NCBI RefSeq assembly: GCF_009709555.1
Contig: NZ_WJBG01000225.1
Span: 102,407-166,406, forward strand
Direction of reading: 5' to 3'
DNA from: Streptomyces blattellae
Lineage (GTDB): Bacteria > Actinomycetota > Actinomycetes > Streptomycetales > Streptomycetaceae
DNA: 64,000 nt
The notes under the pieces are model-generated. The model searched no databases, was not told the DNA's origin, and saw only the letters and a list, made by a program, of their open reading frames with translations. A program made the translations under genes and the position numbers. Positions 50,252 to 61,026 of the stretch are shown piece after piece (the first letter of the stretch is position 1; each line of letters begins with the position of its first letter).

Positions 50252-51121
50252 GTGAGTCAGTTCCTGCTTGTCCTGGTCAGCGGGGTGGCCAGCGGAGCGG
50301 TGTACGGCCTCATGGGCCTCGGGCTGGTGATCATTTACCGGGCCACGGACGTCGTGAACTTCGCGATGGCGTCGCTCGCGACCCTGGGGCTGTATGTTGC
50401 GGTCTCACTCCACGACCGCGGGGTGGCCACGGTGGTGGGCGTCCTCGCCGCGATCGCGATCACCGTGGCGGCGGGCATGCTGGTACGCGAGACGGTGATC
50501 CGGCCACTGGGGCAGGGGCAGCTCTTCTCCGCGCTCGTCGTGACCATGGGCGTGTCCCTGATCGCCGAGAGCGTCGCCGGATCGATCTGGGGCGACCAGC
50601 CGAAGGCCTTCCCCAACCTGGTCGACGGGACCGTGCGCTGGTCGGGCGCCGCGCTGCCGGTCCAGAGCCTGGTGACGATCGCGGTCGCCGCGGTGGCGAT
50701 GGCGCTGGTCGGCTATCTGTTCGCACGCACCACGCTCGGCTCCGCGATGCGCGCCGCAGCCGAGTCGGCGGACACCGCCCGGGTGATCGGGCTGAGCTCG
50801 CAGCGCCTGGCCAGGATCTCCTGGGCGCTCGGCCTCGGTCTCGCCGCGCTCGCAGCCTGTCTGTACGCCCCGCGCTCCGGACTGGTGCCCACCGCACTGG
50901 TCGCACCGCTGTTCCGGGCCTTCGCCGGGATCTTCCTCGGTGGTCTGACCAGCATGTACGGCGCCGTCCTGGGCGGGCTGACCATCGGTGTCCTGGACAA
51001 CCTGGCGGCGAACTACGTCTCCGCCAGCTTCCGGGACACGTTCGTGTTCTCGTTCACCGTGCTGGTCCTGCTGATCCGTCCGCAGGGCATGTTCGGCACC
51101 CGCACCTTCCAACGGGTCTGA
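50252..51121 (+). CDS. livH: Branched-chain-amino-acid-type ABC permease (LivH-like)
   Basis: 289 residues with eight or so transmembrane segments, GTG start and GGGAGGGACA ribosome site. LivH features: GVASGAVYGLMGLGLVIIYR at the N-terminus, the ALGLGLAALAACLYAPRSG region and the EAA-like cytoplasmic loop RAAAESADTARVIGLSSQRL. In the island context it more likely imports a carboxylic acid or other hydrophobic substrate than leucine; LIV systems adapt this way in aromatic and steroid catabolism. Operator E controls it. Confidence 0.9.
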   Translation: MSQFLLVLVSGVASGAVYGLMGLGLVIIYRATDVVNFAMASLATLGLYVAVSLHDRGVATVVGVLAAIAITVAAGMLVRETVIRPLGQGQLFSALVVTMGVSLIAESVAGSIWGDQPKAFPNLVDGTVRWSGAALPVQSLVTIAVAAVAMALVGYLFARTTLGSAMRAAAESADTARVIGLSSQRLARISWALGLGLAALAACLYAPRSGLVPTALVAPLFRAFAGIFLGGLTSMYGAVLGGLTIGVLDNLAANYVSASFRDTFVFSFTVLVLLIRPQGMFGTRTFQRV

Positions 51122-51133
51122 GGGGTCGCATCC

Positions 51134-53671
51134 ATGGTCTTCAACCGTTCCCTCCTGGCGAAGGCGGCTCTGGGCCCGGCGGCCGGCGCGGTGCTCATGG
51201 CGTTCATGGCCGGCGGCGCCATCCCCGCGTACCAGATGTACTCGGTGGGGCTCGCAGCCGTGTACACGATCGTCGTGCTGTCGGTCGGCCTGCTCGCCGG
51301 CTGGTCCGGCATCTGGTCGGTGGGCCACCCCGCGTTCTTCGCCATCGGCGCCTACTTCACCGCCTACGGCAGCGCCCACGACTGGCCCCTGGAGGCGGTG
51401 GTCCTCGGTGCCGTCGCCACCGGCGCCGTCCTGGGCGGCTTCATCGGGTATGCGGGAGCCAGGTTCTCGGTGCTCTACATCGCCCTGCTGACCCTGGCGT
51501 TCACGACGGTGACCCTGGAAGTGGTCAACCGCTGGAGCAGCGTGACCGGCGGCGACCAGGGAGTGCCGGTGATCCAGCTGCGCAGCGCCCTCGGCCTGGG
51601 CACTCTTCTGGGCGGCGGCACCAACGCCCAGTACCTCGCGGTCGGGGCCGCCGCCGTGGTGCTCGCACTGGCCGTGCCGGCCGCCGCCTCCGGGCTGCGG
51701 ATGCGCCTGGTGGCCGCCAAGTCGCATCCGCTCGCGGCCCGTACGATCGGCATCGCGCCGGAGGCCCAGTCCGCGCTGTCGTTCGCGGTGAGCGCGGCCT
51801 GCACCTGCTTCGCGGGGGTGCTGCTCGGTCTGCTCACCGGGTTCGTGAGCCCTGAGCCGTTCTCGCTGGCCTTCGGCATCTCGCTGATCGCGGCCTGTGT
51901 GCTCGGCGGGGTCGGCACGCTCATCGGCGCCGTGGCCGGCGGCGCCTATCTGACCTGGAACCCCTCGCTCTCGTCCGCCGTCGGGCTGCCCCAGCCGGTC
52001 GTGCAGGGCCTCGTACTGATCGCGGTGCTCCTCTTCCTCCCCGGGGGAGCCGTGCCGTTCCTCGCCAAGCTCGGGCGCAGCATCCTGCGGCGCGTGCCGC
52101 GGCGGCCGGAGGGCCACGTCCCGGCGGTTGTCGACGAGCCGGCGGACCCGTCGCCGCTCCGGGCCGCGGCTGAGACCGGCGCTGACACCCCCGTCCTGCT
52201 CCGGCTGGAGCACGTATCGGTGTCGTACGGCGGACTCAAAGCCCTGGAGGATGCCTCGCTGTCCCTGCGGCAGAACGAGATCCTGGCCGTCATCGGGCCC
52301 AACGGAGCGGGAAAGACGACGCTGTTGAACGCGCTGTCGGGACTGACCGGCAACGGCCGGGTGAACGGGAGCGCCGACTTCACCGGCCGGCCCCTGCTCA
52401 AGGCCAGGGCGACCGCGCGGCGGCGGCTGGGCATCGGCCGCACCTTCCAGCACGCGGAGGTCTTCTCCGAACTCACCGTCGCGGAGAACGTGTTGTGCAC
52501 CCGTCGCCTGATCACCGCCCGTGACCGGCAGGCCGTCGCACGGCTGCTGCGCTCCGTCGGTCTCGCGGACGTGGCCGACCGCCGCCCCGATGAGCTGCCG
52601 TTCGGCCTCCAGAAGCGTCTCGACCTGGCCCGCGCGATGGCCGGGGAACCGAAGCTCATGATCCTGGACGAGCCGTTCGGCGGCCTCGACACGGGCGAAC
52701 GGGCGCTGCTGGCACAGCAGATCAGGAGGCTGCACGCCAACGGTACCGCCGTGGTGGTCATCGACCACGTCCTCGACGACCTCTTCGCCGTCGCCCACCG
52801 GGTGATCGCCTTCGACTTCGGCCGCACGATCGGCGAGGGCGCTCCGGACACCGTTCTGCAGGATCCGGCGGTCCGGTCGTCGTACCTGGGAACGGTCGAC
52901 GGCAGGACCCGGCCGCCCGAGCGGGTGGGCGAGCGGAGCATGATCCGCCTGCGCGGGATCGGCCACACCTACGGCGGTGTGGTCGCCCTGCGCGACATCG
53001 ACCTCGACATCCGCCAAGGGGTCGTGCTGGGCATCGCCGGGGCCAACGGAGCGGGCAAGAGCACGCTGGGCGGCATCCTGCACGGCTCACTCAAGCCGGC
53101 CCGGGGCGCCAGGGAGACGGGCGGAGCCGTCCGCACCAGCCTGGCGCCCGAGGGACGGGCCCTGTTCAAGACGTTGACACTGCGCGAGAACCTCGAAGTG
53201 GCGGCGTACGCGGCGGGCATCACCGGCGCGTCACTGCGCGAACGGCTGGAGGACACCGTCGAGTGGCTGCCGCCGCGGCTGCGCGACCGGATGTCCGCCT
53301 CGGCCGCCGGGCTGTCCGGCGGCGAGCAGCAGATGCTCGCCATCGCCCGGGCTCTCATCGTCCGGCCGGACGTCCTGATCGTCGACGAACCGGCGCTCGG
53401 GCTCGCCCCCGCCCTGGTCGACGAGGTGTACGACCGGCTGGCCCGGCTCGCCCACGACGGCCTGACGGTCGTCCTGCTCGAACAACTGCTCAGCCGTGCC
53501 CTGTCCGTCTGCCACGAGGTCGTCGTGCTGCACGAGGGCGGCATCGCCGCCCACGGCCGGCCGGACGACCCTCAGTTCGCGGCTCTGGCGGAAGCGGCGT
53601 ACTTCAGCGGCGGCCTGGATGCGGCCACCACGGCCGTGCCGGCCGACGCCCGGACCTCCCCAGTGAAGTGA
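51134..53671 (+). CDS. Fused LivM permease-LivG ATPase-LivF ATPase
   Basis: 845 residues in one continuous frame. Residues of about 1-320: LivM permease (VLSVGLLAGWSGIWSVGHPA, LLTLAFTTVTLEVVNRWSSV). About 350-595: first ATPase with Walker A GPNGAGKTT near 388, signature ELPFGLQKRLDLARAMAG, Walker B LMILDEPFGGLD. About 605-840: second ATPase with Walker A GANGAGKST near 636, signature LSGGEQQMLAIARALI and Walker B VLIVDEPALGLAP. The second ATPase is short between Walker A and the PEGRALF motif by roughly 25 residues. LivM-LivG fusions exist, but a triple fusion is unusual. It would complete the importer with LivH and the binding protein. Confidence 0.88.
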   Translation: MVFNRSLLAKAALGPAAGAVLMAFMAGGAIPAYQMYSVGLAAVYTIVVLSVGLLAGWSGIWSVGHPAFFAIGAYFTAYGSAHDWPLEAVVLGAVATGAVLGGFIGYAGARFSVLYIALLTLAFTTVTLEVVNRWSSVTGGDQGVPVIQLRSALGLGTLLGGGTNAQYLAVGAAAVVLALAVPAAASGLRMRLVAAKSHPLAARTIGIAPEAQSALSFAVSAACTCFAGVLLGLLTGFVSPEPFSLAFGISLIAACVLGGVGTLIGAVAGGAYLTWNPSLSSAVGLPQPVVQGLVLIAVLLFLPGGAVPFLAKLGRSILRRVPRRPEGHVPAVVDEPADPSPLRAAAETGADTPVLLRLEHVSVSYGGLKALEDASLSLRQNEILAVIGPNGAGKTTLLNALSGLTGNGRVNGSADFTGRPLLKARATARRRLGIGRTFQHAEVFSELTVAENVLCTRRLITARDRQAVARLLRSVGLADVADRRPDELPFGLQKRLDLARAMAGEPKLMILDEPFGGLDTGERALLAQQIRRLHANGTAVVVIDHVLDDLFAVAHRVIAFDFGRTIGEGAPDTVLQDPAVRSSYLGTVDGRTRPPERVGERSMIRLRGIGHTYGGVVALRDIDLDIRQGVVLGIAGANGAGKSTLGGILHGSLKPARGARETGGAVRTSLAPEGRALFKTLTLRENLEVAAYAAGITGASLRERLEDTVEWLPPRLRDRMSASAAGLSGGEQQMLAIARALIVRPDVLIVDEPALGLAPALVDEVYDRLARLAHDGLTVVLLEQLLSRALSVCHEVVVLHEGGIAAHGRPDDPQFAALAEAAYFSGGLDAATTAVPADARTSPVK

Positions 53672-53697
53672 CAATCCCGTTGTGAACGAGGTGGACC

Positions 53698-54909
53698 GTG
53701 TTCCGGATAATGAGAAGATTCCGCCGCGCCGCGGGAGCGACGGCCGTCCTGGCCGTGATCGCGCTGACGGCCAACGCGTGTGCCGACGAGGACTCCGCGG
53801 GAGCCGGCGGAGGTGACGGGTCGGAGATCCACATCGGCGCGTGGCTTCCCCTCACCGGCTCCACCGCCGCGTACGGCGGGCCCCAGAAGGCGGGCGCGGA
53901 CGCGTACTTCAAGATGCTCAACGCGTCTGGAGGCATCAACGGCCGCAAGGTCCGCTGGACCGTCAAGGACAACGCGGGAGACCCGCAGCAGACCGTCCAG
54001 ATCGCACGCGAACTCGTCGGCCAGGACGACGTCGTGGCCATCGTGAACGCCAACGGCACCTCCCAGGCGGAGGCGGCCTTCCCGTTCGTCCTCGATCAGT
54101 CCAAGGTCCCGGTCCTCAACGAGGTGGGCGGCAGCGAGTCCTGGTTCGAGCCGCCGCGCCCGGGGCTGTTCGGCACCCAGACGCTCTACGAGGACCAGGC
54201 CGCGGCGATCGCCGCCTGGGCGGTGCAGGACGGCGCGAAGAAGATCACGGTCGTGCACAGTGACCCGGCCGCGTTCGTGAACGTGGCCGAGCAGGTGGAG
54301 CCCGTCGCGAAGAAACTGGATCCCTCGGTCGAGGTGGACCGGGTGTCGGTCAAGTACCAGACCACCGACTACACCCCGGTCATCAGCAAGGTGAAGGCGG
54401 CCGACACCCAGGCGGTGATCCTGATCCTCACCTCTCCCGAGGCGGCCGCCTTCGTCAAGGAGGCCAAGCTCCAGGGGCTCGACCTGCCCACCTACGCCTA
54501 CGCACCCGTGGCCGCCGAGTCGACGGTCTCCCTGGCCAAGGACGCCGCCGAGGGCCTCAAGGCCGTACAGCTGGTCAAGGCGCCCTCGGACTCCGACCCC
54601 GCGGTGAAGGAGTTCCGGACGGCGATGGCCGAGTACGAGCCGGATGAGACCGCCGGCTTCCTCGCGCTGTGGGGCTGGAGCAACGCGAAGGTGTTCGCCG
54701 AGATCGCGAAGACCATCAAGGGGCCCGTCACCTCCCAGTCGATCACCGCGGCGTACGAGAAGGCGTCCAAGGTGGACCCGGGGGTGTCCCCGGTCATGAG
54801 CTTCAGCGCGAGCAACCATCTGGGCACCCGCAGCGTGCAGCGAGTGGTCGTGGAGAACGGCGTCTGGACGTCTGTCGGCGACTTCTACACACCGCCGGCC
54901 CGGGACTGA
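53698..54909 (+). CDS. livK: Extracellular ligand-binding lipoprotein of the LIV importer (LivK-like)
   Basis: 403 residues from GTG 53698 (GAGGTGG upstream); ATG 53710 is an in-frame alternative. A lipoprotein signal ending LTANAC anchors it. Periplasmic-binding-protein type I features: IGAWLPLTGSTAAYGGPQKA, YFKMLNASGGINGRKVRW, KVPVLNEVGGSESWFEP and VKYQTTDYTPVISKVKAADT. The VGG-SESW region forms the ligand hinge. It closes the operon. Specificity cannot be read from sequence, but it should match the acid handled by the ligase at 34799. Confidence 0.9.
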   Translation: MFRIMRRFRRAAGATAVLAVIALTANACADEDSAGAGGGDGSEIHIGAWLPLTGSTAAYGGPQKAGADAYFKMLNASGGINGRKVRWTVKDNAGDPQQTVQIARELVGQDDVVAIVNANGTSQAEAAFPFVLDQSKVPVLNEVGGSESWFEPPRPGLFGTQTLYEDQAAAIAAWAVQDGAKKITVVHSDPAAFVNVAEQVEPVAKKLDPSVEVDRVSVKYQTTDYTPVISKVKAADTQAVILILTSPEAAAFVKEAKLQGLDLPTYAYAPVAAESTVSLAKDAAEGLKAVQLVKAPSDSDPAVKEFRTAMAEYEPDETAGFLALWGWSNAKVFAEIAKTIKGPVTSQSITAAYEKASKVDPGVSPVMSFSASNHLGTRSVQRVVVENGVWTSVGDFYTPPARD

Positions 54910-54972
54910 GCCGATCGATACCGGGGGCGGGCGGACGTCCCGCCCCCGGATCACACTGGCCGAGGCCGAAGA

Positions 54973-55036
54973 GGGTGACGGGGGTGACGGGGGTGACGGG
55001 GGTGACGGGGGTGACGGGGGTGACGGGGGTGACGGG
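54973..55036. repeat. 9-bp GGTGACGGG tandem repeat, seven copies
   Basis: The TGAC core recurs every 9 bases from 54976 to 55030. It follows the binding-protein gene and could act in its 3' region. No gene is supported around it. Confidence 0.9.
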
Positions 55037-55254
55037 GCCGTGCTGGACGTAGAACTCCACGCTCACACCCAGCCGCGCTTGCCGTGGCAACCGCCGAGCC
55101 CGCGCCCCGGAGCCGACGCTCTGGGGGCGAACCGCGCGACGCCGGTGCGCAGTTCGTACTCGCCGGAACTGGTGGTGTGGGACAGCTCGGCTCCGCCGCC
55201 CGCACGGGCCCGACCGCCCGGCCACTCCCCTGCTGGGATCTCGCGATACCGCGG
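55037..55254. other. Intergenic stretch without a supported gene
   Basis: With the repeat before it, about 345 bases separate the binding-protein gene from the DUF1707 gene. Open frames occur on both strands, but none has a family match, a ribosome site or a sensible start. I see nothing else in it. Confidence 0.5.
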
Positions 55255-55992
55255 TCAGTCGCCGGCAGAAGGGGACGCGGGCCTGCGCAGCAGCCGCTGT
55301 CCGAGCGTCCGGCGCGCGGGCCGCACCACCACGCGGCCGAAGGCCTTCTTACCGACCAGTTCCACTCGCAGCGTGACGGGCCGGTCAGGATTCGCAGCGG
55401 GCTGACGGTACTTGACCCTGCTGTGTACCAGCTGCAGACCGTCCACATCGACCACGACGCCCGGCCTCGTGACCAGTGTCAGGGTCTTCCCCGCCATGGC
55501 CACATCGATCAGCAGGGTGTCCTGCGTGATCACGGCCTCAGTGAAGTCGAGTGTCACGGCACACCAGTGCACCGCGAGTTCCAGCCTCCGCGGCACCACC
55601 CAGCGCCCCACGCGCTCGACCGCGCTGCTGTGGGCCTGCTCGATCCGGACCACGTCCTTGGCCTCTACCCCGGTCGCGCCGGCCATGGCCGATACGGGCG
55701 GCAGGTCCGCGGTGAGCACGGTCAGTTCACCGACGGTCCGCGCCGACAGGGCGGCTTCCAGGCGCTCGTCCAGCTCGTCCGCGGTCAACCGGCCGTCCCC
55801 CGCCGCGATCCGCAGCACATCCACCGCGCGGTCCCGGTCCGCGTGAGAGGCTCGCAGCTGGGGCGACGAGCCGGTTCCGGGGCCCGTTCCGGGGCCCGTT
55901 CCGGGGCCCGTTCCGGGGCCCGTTCCGGGGCCGGTTCCGGGGCCGGTTCCGGGGCCGGAGTGCTTCCCGGTGGGCGACATCTCTCCCGACAT
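55255..55992 (-). CDS. DUF1707 protein with a GPGT-repeat N-terminus
   Basis: About 245 residues from ATG 55992 (AGGACGG upstream; ATG 55980 is possible). A low-complexity (GPGT)n run follows the start. The DUF1707 domain comes next: RASHADRDRAVDVLRIAAGD, GRLTADELDERLEAALSART and VGELTVLTADLP. The rest (RRLELAVHWCAVTLDFTEAV, TLVTRPGVVVDVDG) resembles the DUF2154/LiaF-type cell-wall-active beta domain found in DUF1707 proteins. Function unknown; some family members respond to cell-envelope stress. It is divergent from the CO dehydrogenase operon. Confidence 0.82.
   Translation of the reverse strand: MSGEMSPTGKHSGPGTGPGTGPGTGPGTGPGTGPGTGPGTGSSPQLRASHADRDRAVDVLRIAAGDGRLTADELDERLEAALSARTVGELTVLTADLPPVSAMAGATGVEAKDVVRIEQAHSSAVERVGRWVVPRRLELAVHWCAVTLDFTEAVITQDTLLIDVAMAGKTLTLVTRPGVVVDVDGLQLVHSRVKYRQPAANPDRPVTLRVELVGKKAFGRVVVRPARRTLGQRLLRRPASPSAGD
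55871..55954. repeat. 12-bp in-frame tandem repeat encoding GPGT
   Basis: Seven 12-bp units of CCCGTTCCGGGG or CCGGTTCCGGGG. They encode the GPGT run of the DUF1707 protein on the minus strand. The two unit variants are grouped at the ends and middle, as expected from slippage. Confidence 0.88.
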
Positions 55993-56177
55993 CCATCCGT
56001 CCTGGTCCTGTCGAACGTCTCCCGCGCGACGCAGGCGGCGGCGCGAGTAGAAGACCAACGCTATATCGCGACATGGATCCTGTCAGGACCCCATCTCCCG
56101 GCTATCCGAACCGGCCACCAGTGCGGCGCGGGGACGGACGGTTCGGAGGACCGTCTGACGCGGTGCCGGTGACTTAA

Positions 56178-56210
56178 GCGAACGGTTAACCAGCCATTGA
56201 CACCGTTCGC
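56178..56210. promoter_or_regulatory. Perfect inverted repeat over the coxM -35 region
   Basis: GCGAACGGT (56178-56186) and ACCGTTCGC (56202-56210) are perfect inverted copies 15 nt apart. TTGACA (56197-56202) lies in the spacer and touches the right arm. A second small palindrome, GGTTAACC, lies at 56184-56191. A dimeric regulator bound here would control the promoter of coxM. No -10 box is obvious. Confidence 0.6.
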
Positions 56211-56275
56211 GACCCGGAGCGCAATGGCCGGATACGCCGCCCGGTGGGGACCGGGCACGTCAGGGAGGATGTGTC

Positions 56276-57157
56276 ATGCAGGTTCCCGCTCCGTTCGAGT
56301 ACCAGCGGGTGCACAGTGTCGGGGAGGCGATCTCGCTCCTCGACCGGCTGGGCGATACGGCACGACTGGTGGCCGGCGGACACAGCCTGATTCCGATGAT
56401 GAAGCTCAGGCTGGCCAACTTCGAGTACCTGATCGACATCAACGAGCTCCACGACGAACTGGGCTACGTCCGCGTCGAGCCGGGCCTGATCCGCATCGGC
56501 GCGATGACCCGGCACCGCGAGCTGCTGGAGTCGGGCGAACTCGCCGCCGCCTTCCCGGTCTTCCGCGACGCCGAGCGGGTCATCGCCGACCCCGTGGTGC
56601 GCAACCGCGGCACGCTCGGCGGATCCCTGTGCCAGGCGGACCCGTCCGAGGACCTGTCCGCCGTGTGCACCACGCTCGACGCCTCCTGTGTGATCCAGGG
56701 AGTGGACGGCGAGCGGGTGGTGTCGATGGAGGACTTCCACCAGGGCCCGTACGAGACCGCCGTCGGCGACGCGGAGATGCTGACCGAGGTCCGCTTCCCG
56801 GTCCGCCCCCGCGGTTCGAGCGCGTACGAGAAGGTCGAACGGCGCGCAGGAGACTGGGCGGTGGTCTCGGCGGGCGCCGCGGTGTGGCTGGACGAGGACG
56901 GGCTGATCGCGGATGCCCGGGTCGGGCTGGCCGCCGTAGGGCCCAACACCGCGGGCATCCCCGGGATCACTCAGGCGCTGCGCGGACAGTGGCCGGCGCA
57001 GGAGCTGTACTCCCGGGCCGGGGACATCGCGGCCGAGGCCTGCTCCCCCGTCACCGACCGGCGGGGCAGCGCCGAGTACAAGCGCCATCTGGCGCGGGAG
57101 TTGACCGTGCGCGTGCTGCGCAGGGCCGTGGCCAGGATCAACGGACAGGGGGCGTGA
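56276..57157 (+). CDS. coxM: Aerobic CO dehydrogenase medium subunit (FAD)
   Basis: 293 residues from ATG 56276, GGGAGGATGTGTC upstream. FAD motifs of CoxM: AGGHS at residues 33-37 and TLGG at 113-116, in VAGGHSLIPMMKLRL and RGTLGGSLCQADPSEDL. C-terminal CO_deh_flav_C domain with YEKVERRAGDWAVVSAGAAV. It passes electrons from the Fe-S subunit to the quinone pool through FAD. Gene order M-S-L is the one of form I CO dehydrogenases. Its stop overlaps the coxS start by GTGA. Confidence 0.93.
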   Translation: MQVPAPFEYQRVHSVGEAISLLDRLGDTARLVAGGHSLIPMMKLRLANFEYLIDINELHDELGYVRVEPGLIRIGAMTRHRELLESGELAAAFPVFRDAERVIADPVVRNRGTLGGSLCQADPSEDLSAVCTTLDASCVIQGVDGERVVSMEDFHQGPYETAVGDAEMLTEVRFPVRPRGSSAYEKVERRAGDWAVVSAGAAVWLDEDGLIADARVGLAAVGPNTAGIPGITQALRGQWPAQELYSRAGDIAAEACSPVTDRRGSAEYKRHLARELTVRVLRRAVARINGQGA

Positions 57158-57701
57158 GCGTGCAGGTCAACATGAGCGTCAACGGCGAAGAGATCACCCG
57201 GGACATCGAGGGGCGGTTGCTGCTCGTCCACTTCCTGCGCGACCACCTCCGGCTGACCGGCACCCACTGGGGCTGCGACACCAGCAACTGCGGCACGTGT
57301 GTGGTGTGGTTGGACGGCGAACCGGTCAAGTCCTGTACGGTGCTGGCCGCGATGGCGGACGGGCACGAGGTACGCACCGTCGAGGGGCTGGAGCAGAACG
57401 GTGAACTCGACCCCGTGCAGCGCGGGTTCATGGAGTGCCACGGACTGCAGTGCGGCTTCTGCACCCCCGGCATGATGATGACCGCACGCGCCCTCCTCGA
57501 CCGCGAACCGGACCCCTCCGAGGAGGAGATCCGCGAGGCGATCTCGGGGCAGATATGCCGCTGCACCGGTTACTCCAGCATCGTCCGCTCGATCCGCTGG
57601 GCGGCCGCGGAGGAGGCGGGAACCCGTACGACGGCCACGGACCCGGCCCTGGGCACCGGTGCCACGGAACCCGCCGCGGCGGCCACCTCAGGGAGCGCGT
57701 C

Positions 57702-57705
<4 letters not shown>
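57154..57705 (+). CDS. coxS: Aerobic CO dehydrogenase small subunit (two 2Fe-2S clusters)
   Basis: 183 residues from GTG 57154. All eight cluster cysteines are present: Cys41, 46, 49 and 61 (GCDTSNCGTCVVW, VKSC) for the N-terminal plant-type cluster, and Cys100, 103, 135 and 137 (LQCGFCTPGMMM, GQICRCTGYSSI) for the second. A C-terminal extension of about 30 Ala/Thr-rich residues after IRWAAAEEAG is longer than usual. Coupled to coxM and coxL by 4-nt overlaps. Confidence 0.95.
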
Positions 57706-60098
<2,393 letters not shown>

Positions 60099-60132
60099 TT
60101 GGCCCCGTCCGGGAGTTGTCGAGGAGGTGGTG

Positions 60133-61026
60133 GTGCAGATGCCCCAGGCGGTGAGTGCGCGTGCGCTCGAACTGGCCGAGCGGCGCGTGCCGTTCGTCCA
60201 CGCGCGCGTGGTGCGCGCCCAGGCCCCCGCGTCCGCGCATCCGGGCGACGAGGCCATCGTGTACAGCGACGGCACGATCGACGGATTCGTCGGCGGTCAG
60301 TGCGCCGAGGGCTCGGTGCGCACGGCCGCGCTCGGCGCCCTGCACGACGGCGGACCCCTGCTGCTGCGCGTCCTGCCGGAGGGCGAGGCCGAGTTTCCCC
60401 AGACGCCCGGCGCCCGGGTCGTGGTCAACCCCTGCCTGTCCGGGGGCGCCTTGGAGATCTTCCTGGAGCCCGTGCTGCCGCCGCCCCTGGTCGAGGTCGT
60501 CGGGGACACTCCGATCGCCGAGGCCTTCGCCGCGCTCGCCGGCGTCCTCGGCTACGCCACCGAACGCTCCCTGCCCGAAGGGCCGCCCGCCGACCAAGCG
60601 GCGGCGGTCATCGTGGCCGGGCAGGGCCGGGGCGACGCCGAGGCCCTGCGCGCCGCCCTCGCCGCAGGAGTGCCGCACATCGCGCTGGTTGCCAGCCGCC
60701 GCCGCGCCGCCGCCCTCCTCGGTGAACTGGGCCTCACGGAGGAGGAGCGGGCCCGGATCCACACCCCTGCCGGGCTGGACATCGGTGCCCGCACAGCACC
60801 CGAGATAGCGCTGTCGATCCTGGCGGAGGTGGTGCGGGCCCTACGGGCGACCGGCACACCGCTGCCCGTGGCCGGCCGTACGGCCACGGCCGTGGACCCG
60901 GTCTGCGGGATGACGGTGACCGTGTGCGCCGACACCCCGCATCTGACCGCCGGGAAGAACGAGTTCTGGTTCTGCGGGACCGGCTGCCGGGATCGCCACG
61001 CCGCGGGACCGGTGGGCCAGGGGTGA
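60133..61026 (+). CDS. coxF: CoxF/XdhC-family maturation protein with C-terminal YHS domain
   Basis: 297 residues. Three tandem GTG codons (60127, 60130, 60133) and an ATG (60139) follow GAGGAGG; 60133 has the best spacing. XdhC_CoxI region: RRVPFVHARVVRAQAPASAH and DGFVGGQCAEGSVRTAAL; Rossmann region: PLVEVVGDTPIAEAFAALAG. The protein ends with a YHS domain (DPVCGMTVTV, NEFWFCGTGCRDRH) that may bind metal, possibly copper for the CoxL centre. XdhC-type proteins bind the molybdenum cofactor and help its sulfuration. GTGA overlap with coxD. Confidence 0.85.
   Translation: MQMPQAVSARALELAERRVPFVHARVVRAQAPASAHPGDEAIVYSDGTIDGFVGGQCAEGSVRTAALGALHDGGPLLLRVLPEGEAEFPQTPGARVVVNPCLSGGALEIFLEPVLPPPLVEVVGDTPIAEAFAALAGVLGYATERSLPEGPPADQAAAVIVAGQGRGDAEALRAALAAGVPHIALVASRRRAAALLGELGLTEEERARIHTPAGLDIGARTAPEIALSILAEVVRALRATGTPLPVAGRTATAVDPVCGMTVTVCADTPHLTAGKNEFWFCGTGCRDRHAAGPVGQG

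Noticed and set aside
50405..53083. 892-codon minus-strand frame opposite the Liv genes
   Set aside because: Antisense shadow with His/Arg/Gly-rich text and no recognisable domain.
32120..54909. Island as a polyketide or natural-product cluster because of SnoaL and EthD
   Set aside because: There is no polyketide synthase, NRPS, terpene cyclase or tailoring P450. The ligase, dehydrogenases, crotonases and importer fit catabolism.
54803..55225. Minus-strand peptide with PVT repeats
   Set aside because: It is only a reading of the 9-bp microsatellite, partly opposite the binding-protein gene, with no domain.
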